Below, piece after piece: positions 7,980 through 14,713 of a DNA stretch of 64,000 nt (positions are counted from its first letter, which is position 1; each line of letters begins with the position of its first letter). Made by a program: the position numbers and the translations under genes. The notes under the pieces are model-generated. The model made no database searches. It had not been told where the DNA came from and saw only the letters and a program-made list of their open reading frames with translations. Location: the NCBI GenBank assembly GCA_050249615.1, contig JBFWQE010000008.1, positions 1 through 64,000 on the forward strand. Direction: 5' to 3'. Source of the stretch: VFZN01 sp050249615. Its GTDB lineage: Bacteria > Acidobacteriota > Vicinamibacteria > Vicinamibacterales > UBA2999.

Positions 7980-8401
7980 TGCCGCGCTTCATGCTAGACA
8001 CGGACACATGCTCGTACATCATGAAGCGGTCGCACCCGCTTGTCCTCAAGCGGCTGCAGTCGGTGCCGGTCGGTGACGTCTGCATGTCGGTGGTCACCAA
8101 AGCTGAGCTGCTGTACGGCGTCGAGGTCTCACCACGGCGGACGCAGGATGCGGCGGCTCTGGCGGCATTCCTACCGTACGTGGAGCCGGTTGCGCTCGAT
8201 GAGGACGCGGCGCTTCACTACGCTGAGATCCGCGCCGACCTGACGCGCCGAGGAACCATGATCGGGGCCAACGATCTGTTCATCGCGGCCCACGCCCGTG
8301 CGTCCGGGCTGACGCTGGTCACGAATAACTCCGCAGAGTTTGAGTGCGTGCCCGCCCTGAGGCTCGAGAACTGGACCCAACCTCTTCGGCGCAAGCGCTG
8401 A
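7979..8401 (+). CDS. vapC: VapC-type PIN-domain ribonuclease toxin
   Basis: 140 residues, the full length of the family. PIN-domain acidic residues are visible: D7 in MLDTDTCSYIMK, E43 in TKAELLYGVE, and D99 in GANDLFIAAHA, which chelate the metal for RNA cleavage. The toxin is held by VapB. The gene is intact, so the module is probably active. A truncated second copy of its C-terminal third is found at 14305-14465 in this window. Confidence 0.92.
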   Translation: MPRFMLDTDTCSYIMKRSHPLVLKRLQSVPVGDVCMSVVTKAELLYGVEVSPRRTQDAAALAAFLPYVEPVALDEDAALHYAEIRADLTRRGTMIGANDLFIAAHARASGLTLVTNNSAEFECVPALRLENWTQPLRRKR

Positions 8402-8536
8402 GCTGACGTCGTAGCCGGTCGACGCACGTTCCTCTCCCTGTCCGCAGCACAGCTCATCGTCGATCCGGGAATCGCTCAGGAGCATCGGGCAACCGAGCAA
8501 TATACTCAGCGATCCCGCCTTGGTCGGTCGGTCCGG

Positions 8537-9301
8537 TCACCGCTGACCGGGCACATCGCCCTTCGTGGCTGCCACCGCGATGAACGCGGCACCCACGGTC
8601 GTGGCCGACCCGATCCAGCGATCCAACCTCGCGAGCGGCTTCGCCAGCAGGCCCAACGGCGGGTAGTACACCGACCCGCGCACCGTCTCGACGGTCAGGC
8701 CGGCCCGCTCCAGGAGCCGCGTGAGGTCGGCCGCCGAAGTGAAACGGGCGGATCGCCACAGGCGTGACCCGAACCAGCCCTTAATGCGGCGTCGCACCGT
8801 CCACGCATTCCATCGGCCCAGGTCACCGATGACGATCCGGCCACCCGGTCGCAACACCCGCGCCGCCTCGCGCACGGCGACCGTTTGGTCGGGCACGAGG
8901 CACAGCACGGTGACAGCCACGACGACGTCGAACGAGGCGTTCCGAAACGGCAACTGTTCCAGCCGGCCCATGACGAACCGGGCAGGTGGACCTTGACCAC
9001 GCTCCGCGCGCGACGTCGCCGCGAGAAGCATCGAGCGATCGATGTCGATGCCCACGGCCAGTGCACCCTGGGTCGCGAGGGTGTGGGTGAGCAGGCCGTC
9101 CCCAGCGCCAAGGTCGAGCACGTGCTTGCCGTTCACCGGTCCCACCAGTTCAAGGACGCAGAGTTGCTCGAGGGCCTCGGTAACCGCGCCCAATGTCGTG
9201 GCGCGCCACTGCGCGTACGCATCGGGACTGGTGCCGCCGGCTGCCGCCGACGTTGGCGGGAGCGCCAGGGCCGACTTGACGTTTTCCTGGTCGTCTGCCA
9301 T
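8537..9301 (-). CDS. Class I SAM-dependent methyltransferase (UbiE/COQ5-like)
   Basis: 254 residues. Motif I VLDLGAGDGLL at about 61-71, the acidic ribose contact VGIDIDRSM, and the post-motif VVVAVTVLCLVPD and VLRPGGRIVIGDLGR mark a Methyltransf_11 fold. The last 60 residues hold a hydrophobic segment (PPLGLLAKPLARL, then VGAAFIAVAATKG) similar to UbiE-like enzymes that act on small hydrophobic molecules. It is divergent from the ArsR-rhodanese regulator with 31 bp between the starts and an ArsR-type inverted repeat in that gap, so it probably shares that control. The substrate is unknown; a thiol or arsenic/selenium species is possible given the context, but no Cys triad of ArsM is present. 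Confidence 0.8.
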   Translation of the reverse strand: MADDQENVKSALALPPTSAAAGGTSPDAYAQWRATTLGAVTEALEQLCVLELVGPVNGKHVLDLGAGDGLLTHTLATQGALAVGIDIDRSMLLAATSRAERGQGPPARFVMGRLEQLPFRNASFDVVVAVTVLCLVPDQTVAVREAARVLRPGGRIVIGDLGRWNAWTVRRRIKGWFGSRLWRSARFTSAADLTRLLERAGLTVETVRGSVYYPPLGLLAKPLARLDRWIGSATTVGAAFIAVAATKGDVPGQR

Positions 9302-9304
9302 TGT

Positions 9305-9320
9305 TCAAATATACTTTTGA
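9305..9320. promoter_or_regulatory. ArsR-type operator in the divergent promoter region
   Basis: TCAAA-tatact-TTTGA, a perfect 5-bp inverted repeat with 6-bp spacer, sits in the 31 bp between the methyltransferase and ArsR-rhodanese starts. ArsR-family repressors bind AT-rich imperfect repeats of this kind next to their own start. The inner TATACT can serve as a -10 for the rightward operon. Confidence 0.5.
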
Positions 9321-9332
9321 TTACTTGACAGT

Positions 9333-10034
9333 ATGCCCAGCAAATCCCGTCCCGCGTCACTGAAGACGGCGATCTACGAACAGATCGCCCGGATTGGCCA
9401 AGCCACCGGCAGCCCGAACCGCCTGGAGCTCCTCGACCTCTTGTCGCAGAGCCCACGGACGGTCGACGCCCTCGCCCGTCAGACCAGCCAGAGTGTCGCG
9501 ACGACCTCGCACCATCTGCAGGTGCTGCGACGCGCGCGCCTCGTCGAGGCCCAGAAGGCGGGCCTCTACGTGACGTACAGCCTCGCCGACCCGCAGGTCG
9601 GTGAGTTCTTCCTCCAACTGAGAGGTCTGGCGGAGTCTCGGCTGGCGGAGGTCCAGCACGTCACACGCCAGTACTTGGAGGGGCGTGGCGCGCTGGAGCC
9701 TGTGGGCAATGACGAACTCGTGCGGCGTGTCCGCGCCGGCGAGGTCACGCTCATCGACGTCCGTCCCCGCGAGGAGTACGTGGCGGGTCATATTCCTGGC
9801 GCGATCTCCGTGCCACTCGCCGATCTTGGGAAGCGCGCGGGCACGTTGCAGAAACGCCGCGACGTCGTCGCCTATTGCCGTGGCCCGTACTGCGTGATGG
9901 CGCTCGATGCCGTCGATCTGCTCCGCCGGAAAGGCTTCCGCGCCTACCGCCTGGAACACGGCGTGCCTGAATGGCGGGCGCAGGGATGGCGCGTGGACGC
10001 GGGTGATGACCGTCGCGCGGGTGGACGGCCATGA
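9333..10034 (+). CDS. ArsR-family regulator fused to a rhodanese domain
   Basis: 233 residues. Residues 10-110 are an ArsR winged helix (PNRLELLDLLSQSPRTVDAL, SVATTSHHLQVLRRARLVEA, GLYVTYSLAD). Residues 125-225 are a rhodanese domain with IDVRPREEYVAGHIPGAISV and the active-site loop YCRGPYC (C182, C187). ArsR-rhodanese fusions are known as sulfur-regulated repressors in which a persulfide on the rhodanese cysteine controls DNA binding. No metal-binding CxC is present in the recognition helix, which supports a thiol or persulfide signal rather than arsenite. The MFS gene starts within its stop codon (ATGA), and the downstream genes are sulfide-handling enzymes. Confidence 0.85.
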   Translation: MPSKSRPASLKTAIYEQIARIGQATGSPNRLELLDLLSQSPRTVDALARQTSQSVATTSHHLQVLRRARLVEAQKAGLYVTYSLADPQVGEFFLQLRGLAESRLAEVQHVTRQYLEGRGALEPVGNDELVRRVRAGEVTLIDVRPREEYVAGHIPGAISVPLADLGKRAGTLQKRRDVVAYCRGPYCVMALDAVDLLRRKGFRAYRLEHGVPEWRAQGWRVDAGDDRRAGGRP

Positions 10035-11377
10035 CGTTGCTCGCGCCGCAGCCCGGTGCGACTGCCGTGCGCTTGGGTTTGCGCGAGAACCTCGCACAAT
10101 TCGCGCTATTGGTAGTCGTCAATGCATTCGTCGGTGCCATGGTCGGCCTGGAACGCAGCATCTTGCCGGCGATGGCCGAGCAGGAGTTCCACCTCGCCGG
10201 GCGCACGGCCATCCTGTCGTTCATCGTCGTGTTCGGTGTCGCGAAGGCGCTTACCAACTACGGCGCCGGTCGCCTGTCCGATCGTCTCGGTCGGAAGCAC
10301 GTGCTGGTCGCTGGGTGGGTGGTCGCCATCCCGGTGCCCTTCCTGCTGATGTGGGCGCCGAGCTGGACCTGGGTCCTCGTCGCCAACCTTCTCCTCGGAA
10401 CCAGCCAGGGTCTGACCTGGTCGACGACGGTCATCATGAAGATCGACCTCGTCGGCTCGCGGCAGCGCGGGCTGGCCATGGGGTTGAACGAGTTCGCCGG
10501 ATACGTGGCGGTGGCCGCCAGTGCGCTGGCGACGGGCTGGGTAGCTGCCCGCTACGGCATCCGCCCGCAGCCGTTCTATCTCGGCGTGGTGTTCGTGGCT
10601 GTGGGGCTGGCGCTCTCCGCGATCCTCGTGCGCGAAACACGTCATCACGTCTCGCACGAATCCGCGCTCCTCGGGACCCTGTCGGCCGACGCCATACCCA
10701 CGCCTGGCGAGGTCTTTTGGCGGACCACCCTGTTCGACTCCAACCTGTCGAGCATTAGCCAGGCCGGGCTCGTCAACAACCTGAACGACGGCATGGCCTG
10801 GGGCCTCTTCCCCCTGGTGTTCGCCGCCGCCGGCATGGATCTGGTGGAGGTGGGACTGCTCGCGGCCATCTATCCGGCCACGTGGGGTCTCGCGCAGCTG
10901 GTGACCGGAGGGCTGTCGGACCGCACCGGGCGGAAGCCGCTCATCGTCTGGGGCATGTGGCTTCAGGCCGCTGGTATCGGCGTCGTCGCGCTGGCGCACG
11001 TGTTCGCCGGCTTTGTCACGGGTGCGATACTGCTCGGCATCGGGACGGCGATGGTGTATCCCACGCTGCTCGCCGCGATTGGCGACGTCGCGCACCCGTC
11101 GTGGAGGGCCTCTGCCGTCGGCGTCTATCGGCTGTGGCGCGATCTGGGATACGCGATCGGTGCGCTGCTCGCCGGCGTCACGGCAGACGCGTTCGGACTG
11201 AACGTCGCGATGTGGGTCATCGCCGCGCTGACCCTTGGGTCCGGCGTCGTCTCGGCGACTCGGATGGCTGAGACGCTGTCGGCGACGAACGCCACAGCGG
11301 GACACGGGCGAGAGTCACCGACGGCACTCCCTAGTTCGCGCTCACACCTCGCCGTCGACACGCACCGGCCGGAGTAA
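10031..11377 (+). CDS. MFS transporter
   Basis: 448 residues with 12 predicted membrane segments. The loop 2-3 motif GRLSDRLGRK is at about 78-87 and its counterpart GLSDRTGRKP at about 296-305 in the second half, the two-fold repeat of the major facilitator family. A 25-30 residue hydrophilic tail ends the protein. It overlaps the ArsR-rhodanese stop by 4 bp and is followed by DsrE-like, SQR-like and persulfide dioxygenase genes, so the cargo may be a sulfur compound. The substrate cannot be read from sequence. Confidence 0.85.
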   Translation: MTLLAPQPGATAVRLGLRENLAQFALLVVVNAFVGAMVGLERSILPAMAEQEFHLAGRTAILSFIVVFGVAKALTNYGAGRLSDRLGRKHVLVAGWVVAIPVPFLLMWAPSWTWVLVANLLLGTSQGLTWSTTVIMKIDLVGSRQRGLAMGLNEFAGYVAVAASALATGWVAARYGIRPQPFYLGVVFVAVGLALSAILVRETRHHVSHESALLGTLSADAIPTPGEVFWRTTLFDSNLSSISQAGLVNNLNDGMAWGLFPLVFAAAGMDLVEVGLLAAIYPATWGLAQLVTGGLSDRTGRKPLIVWGMWLQAAGIGVVALAHVFAGFVTGAILLGIGTAMVYPTLLAAIGDVAHPSWRASAVGVYRLWRDLGYAIGALLAGVTADAFGLNVAMWVIAALTLGSGVVSATRMAETLSATNATAGHGRESPTALPSSRSHLAVDTHRPE

Positions 11378-11381
11378 CGAC

Positions 11382-11735
11382 ATGCCGAAGACACTCTTCG
11401 TCTTGAACGACCCACCGTATGGCACGGAGCGCACCTACAACGCGCTTCGCCTCGCGGGTTCACTGTCCAAGCGCGACGGCGAAGAGGTCAAGGTGTTCCT
11501 GATTGGGGATGCTGCGGCCTGCGCGAAGAAGGACCAGAAGGTCCCGCAGGGGTTCTACAACACGGAACTCATGCTGCGAGGCGTCGGGCGGGACGGAGGT
11601 GAGATCGGCGTCTGCGCTACATGCATGGACGCTCGGGGGATCGCCGACTCGGAGCTCACAGCCCCCACGCATCGGAGCACGCTCGAGGAGCTCACCAACT
11701 GGGTGCAGTGGGCGGATCGCACACTCGTGTTCTAG
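11382..11735 (+). CDS. DsrE/DsrF-like sulfur-relay protein
   Basis: 117 residues starting MPKTLFVLNDPPYGTERTYN, a DsrE/F alpha-beta fold. The segment GVCATCMDARG contains the cysteine pair (CATC) expected at the sulfur-carrier site. GGAG lies 8 bp before ATG 11382, only 4 bp after the MFS stop. DsrE-like proteins carry persulfide sulfur between enzymes in the cytosol; here the partners are probably the flavoprotein and rhodanese domain encoded next. Confidence 0.85.
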   Translation: MPKTLFVLNDPPYGTERTYNALRLAGSLSKRDGEEVKVFLIGDAAACAKKDQKVPQGFYNTELMLRGVGRDGGEIGVCATCMDARGIADSELTAPTHRSTLEELTNWVQWADRTLVF

Positions 11736-11752
11736 CGAAGGACGGAGGACCC

Positions 11753-12910
11753 GTGGCTGACTCGAAGACCATTCTCATTCTGGGCGGCGGCGTCGGCGGC
11801 GTCGCAACCGCACGGGCCCTCCGGAAGCGCCTGCCGACGACACACCGTATCGTGCTGGTCGATCGCGAGCGTGATCACGTGTTCGCGCCGTCGCTGCTGT
11901 GGCTGATGGTCGGCCAGCGCACGGCTGACGCGATCACCCGTCCACTGGCGCGACTGGCGCGAAAGGGCATTGATGTCCGCGTCGGCAACGTCGAGCACAT
12001 CGATCCGGACCGGCGGATGGTGACCGTGGCGGGCGAGACGATCGCCGCGGACTATCTGGTGATCACGCTGGGTGCCGACTTGGTGCCAGACGTGATTCCC
12101 GGCCTCGCGCAGGCGGGCCACAACTTTTACGCCCGAAGCGGGGCTGAATCACTTTGGAGTGCCCTTCGGAATCTGCGCGCCGGTCGCATCGTGGTCCTCA
12201 CAGCAGCGCCCGCCTACAAGTGTCCGGCGGCGCCGTATGAAGGCGCGATGCTCATTGACGACTGGTTCCGCAGACAAGGCCTTCGCGATCGCGTGCACAT
12301 CGAGGTATACGCCGCAGAACCGGCGCCGATGGGTGTCGCCGGCCCGCACGTCTCCCGCGCGGTGACACAACTGCTCGCCGCGAAGGGCATCCCGTACCAC
12401 CCGGAGCAGCAGGTTACCGCAGTGGACGCCGACGGGAAGCGGCTCTCGTTCGCCAACGGTACGCAGGTCGACTTCGACCTGCTGGCGTATGTGCCGCCCC
12501 ATCGAGCGCCGGCGGTCATCCGCGACAGTGGTCTGACGGGTGAGAGCGGGTGGATGACGGTGGATCGCCACACGCTGCAGACGCCCTGGCCGAACGTCTT
12601 CGCGATCGGTGACGTCGTCTCGATCCCGTTGGCGCTCGGAAAGCCGCTGCCGAAGGCCGGCGTCTTCGCCAACAGAGAAGCAGAGGTTGTGGCGGAGAAC
12701 ATCGCCCATGCCATCGCGGGCCAGGCCCAGCCGGCGCGCTTCGATGGTCATGGCGAATGCTTCATCGAGATTGGCGGCGGCAAAGCGGGTTTCGGCGGCG
12801 GCGACTTCTACGCGGAACCGAAGCCAGCCGTGGCCTTGCGTCAACCCAGCTGGCGTTGGCATCTCGGCAAGGTATGGGTTGAGAAACGGTGGCTCTACAC
12901 CAAGCTGTGA
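11753..12910 (+). CDS. Sulfide:quinone oxidoreductase-like FAD protein
   Basis: 385 residues. The N-terminal dinucleotide fold ILILGGGVGGVATARAL binds FAD. PAYKCPAAPYEGAM contains the conserved redox cysteine of SQR/flavocytochrome c sulfide dehydrogenase flavoproteins. NVFAIGDVVSIPL is the second FAD contact, followed by a short C-terminal helix that could hold it to the membrane. GTG 11753 has GGAGGA 4 bp upstream; longer in-frame starts overlap the DsrE-like gene. Role: oxidise sulfide to sulfane sulfur and pass electrons to quinone. The second SQR cysteine is not evident at its usual place, so the exact type of SQR is uncertain. Confidence 0.82.
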   Translation: MADSKTILILGGGVGGVATARALRKRLPTTHRIVLVDRERDHVFAPSLLWLMVGQRTADAITRPLARLARKGIDVRVGNVEHIDPDRRMVTVAGETIAADYLVITLGADLVPDVIPGLAQAGHNFYARSGAESLWSALRNLRAGRIVVLTAAPAYKCPAAPYEGAMLIDDWFRRQGLRDRVHIEVYAAEPAPMGVAGPHVSRAVTQLLAAKGIPYHPEQQVTAVDADGKRLSFANGTQVDFDLLAYVPPHRAPAVIRDSGLTGESGWMTVDRHTLQTPWPNVFAIGDVVSIPLALGKPLPKAGVFANREAEVVAENIAHAIAGQAQPARFDGHGECFIEIGGGKAGFGGGDFYAEPKPAVALRQPSWRWHLGKVWVEKRWLYTKL

Positions 12911-12930
12911 ACGCCGGACGGAGGAGTGTG

Positions 12931-14037
12931 ATGGAGAAGCAGATTGAGGCGGACAGCTTGCGGGCGTGGCTCGACGGCCAGCAGCCCGTCACCGTGCTGG
13001 ACATCCGCACCGACGAAGACCGGGCTCAATGGGCCATCCCTGGCAGCGTGCATGTCAACGCCTACGAGGCGTTGCGGGCGGGCCAGCCTGGAGCCCTCAC
13101 CGGTGCGGCATTCCCGGCCGATCGCCCGGTGGTGACGGTGTGCAATGCCGGCCGCGTGAGCCAGACGGCGGCCGAGATGCTGGCCGATCGGGGCTTCGAC
13201 GCCCGATCGCTGGCGGGCGGCATGAAGGCATGGAGTCTGGCGTGGAATACCGCGGAGGTGCCCCTGTCGGACGCGTCGGTCCGCGTCGTCCAGGTGCGGA
13301 GGACCGGCAAGGGGTGCCTGTCGTACGTCGCTGCCTCCGCTGGGGACGCCGCCGTGATCGATCCGGCGGTGGCGCCGGACGTCTACCTCGAGCTCGCGCG
13401 CCGGCACGGCTGGTCCATTCGATACGTGCTCGAGACCCATGTCCACGCCGATCATCTGTCGCGTGCCCGAGCGTTGTCCCAGCGAACGGGAGCAGCCCTC
13501 CTGCTGCCAGCGCAGAAGCGCGTGGCATTCCCGTTCACCCCGATCGCGTACGGTGAACGCGTGCAGTTGGGGAATGCCAGTCACACGGCCGTTCACACGC
13601 CCGGCCACACACACGAGAGCACGTCGTACGTCCTGGACGAGAACGCCGTCTTCACAGGCGACACGCTATTCACGAACGGCGTCGGCCGTCCGGATCTTCA
13701 TGCCGACCCCGAGGCCGCGCGCCAGCGAGCCCGCGAGCTGTTCGCGTCGCTCACACGGTTACGCGCCCTCCCTCCCCGCGTCGTGGTGTTGCCGGCGCAT
13801 GCCAGCGAGCCCATCGCATTCGATGGACGGGCCGTCGCCGCGCCGTTGGGCGACGTGGTGACGTGGTTGTCTGTATGGCTCACGTCGGAGGTCGCATTCG
13901 TCGAACGGGTCACCGGCAACCTACCGCCGACGCCGCCGAACTTCGCCCGGATCGTGGCGCTCAATGAAGCGGGCGAGTTCCCGGCAGGCGACCCGATCGA
14001 TCTCGAAGCCGGCGCGAACCGATGTGCCGTCCGCTGA
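12931..14037 (+). CDS. Rhodanese-MBL fold persulfide dioxygenase-type fusion
   Basis: 368 residues. Residues 1-112 are a rhodanese domain with VTVCNAGR (C71). Residues 115-350 are a metallo-beta-lactamase fold with THVHADH at 169-175, HTPGHTHES and FTGDTLF, the iron site of ETHE1-type persulfide dioxygenases. The usual natural fusion is MBL followed by rhodanese; here the rhodanese domain comes first. It would oxidise glutathione-type persulfide to sulfite and transfer sulfur through the rhodanese cysteine. GGAGG lies 7 bp upstream of ATG 12931. It ends the sulfide block with the SHOCT gene behind it. Confidence 0.85.
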   Translation: MEKQIEADSLRAWLDGQQPVTVLDIRTDEDRAQWAIPGSVHVNAYEALRAGQPGALTGAAFPADRPVVTVCNAGRVSQTAAEMLADRGFDARSLAGGMKAWSLAWNTAEVPLSDASVRVVQVRRTGKGCLSYVAASAGDAAVIDPAVAPDVYLELARRHGWSIRYVLETHVHADHLSRARALSQRTGAALLLPAQKRVAFPFTPIAYGERVQLGNASHTAVHTPGHTHESTSYVLDENAVFTGDTLFTNGVGRPDLHADPEAARQRARELFASLTRLRALPPRVVVLPAHASEPIAFDGRAVAAPLGDVVTWLSVWLTSEVAFVERVTGNLPPTPPNFARIVALNEAGEFPAGDPIDLEAGANRCAVR

Positions 14038-14067
14038 TCGGGCGCACCACAGAACCGGAGGTGGACG

Positions 14068-14289
14068 ATGGGGCCCTACATGTGGGGATCAATGGGTTGG
14101 TGGATGGTGCTGTGGTCGGTGGCCGGGATCGTGGTGCTGGTGCTACTCGTACGGCTGGTGGCTGGCTCGGTTGGCGGATTCGCTTCTCGAGCCGACGAGA
14201 CGCCCGAGCAGATCCTCAAGCGGCGCTATGCCAAGGGCGAGATCGAGCGAGAGGAATACCAGCGCCGCCTAGAGGATTTGCGACGGTGA
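14068..14289 (+). CDS. Small SHOCT-domain membrane protein
   Basis: 73 residues. One transmembrane segment (residues 8-34, WWMVLWSVAGIVVLVLLVRL) is followed by a SHOCT helix pair with the motif ILKRRYAKGEIEREEYQRRL. GGAGG lies 6 bp before the ATG. SHOCT modules end many small membrane proteins and are thought to mediate oligomerisation. It is the last gene of the sulfide block; a specific role cannot be given. Confidence 0.85.
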   Translation: MGPYMWGSMGWWMVLWSVAGIVVLVLLVRLVAGSVGGFASRADETPEQILKRRYAKGEIEREEYQRRLEDLRR

Positions 14290-14304
14290 GTCCCCGCCAC
14301 GAGA

Positions 14305-14465
14305 GGACTCGGCGGGGCGTGATGATCACCGCCAACGACCTGTTCATCGCCGCTCACGCAAGGGCCCTCGGCGTCACGTTGGTGACGAAGAACACGGCCG
14401 AGTTCGAGCGCGTGAGCAACCTCTCGGTCGAGAACTGGACCATCTCGCCGCGGCGCAAGAAGTAG
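14305..14465 (+). pseudogene. vapC fragment (C-terminal third of a PIN toxin)
   Basis: The frame encodes TRRGVMITANDLFIAAHARA and continues to VENWTISPRRKK before a TAG stop. It aligns without gaps to residues 89-140 of the intact VapC at 7979-8401 (TRRGTMIGANDLFIAAHARA ... LENWTQPLRRKR), including the C-terminal PIN aspartate. The N-terminal two thirds, with two acidic residues, and any antitoxin gene are missing. It is a decayed paralogue 6 kb from the full module. Confidence 0.75.
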
Positions 14466-14651
14466 GCCCTCGGCTCGTGAATTGACACTGCGGCGTTACG
14501 GGGAGTTGAAGGCGGCGGCAAGGTCCAACTCCCATCCTCGCAAACGCTTGGCATGAATCTCGTGGGCGCGTACCACCGCGCAGTCGTCGCGTACGATCGA
14601 GAGCAGGCTCGCCCGACCATAGTGGGTTGAGCGACCTGACAAACCTTCGGC

Positions 14652-14680
14652 TTGACTTGCCCACAATGGCCGGGTCTAAT
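14652..14680 (+). promoter_or_regulatory. Sigma-70-type promoter of the TonB receptor gene
   Basis: TTGACT (14652-14657), a 17-bp spacer and TCTAAT (14675-14680) match the vegetative promoter well. The predicted transcription start, near 14687, falls inside the Fur-box-like palindrome. Confidence 0.55.
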
Positions 14681-14685
14681 GAGAA

Positions 14686-14710
14686 GATAATGAGATTGAG
14701 TCTCAATATC
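14686..14710 (+). promoter_or_regulatory. Fur-box-like palindrome
   Basis: A 25-bp near-palindrome with outer arms GATA/TATC and inner arms TGAGA-ttgag-TCTCA, placed directly after the -10 element and 4 bp before the first possible start codon. Spacing and the GATAATGA half-site resemble the Fur consensus. Binding there would block transcription when iron is sufficient. The call fits the FecA-like receptor it precedes. Confidence 0.55.
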
Positions 14711-14713
14711 TTG

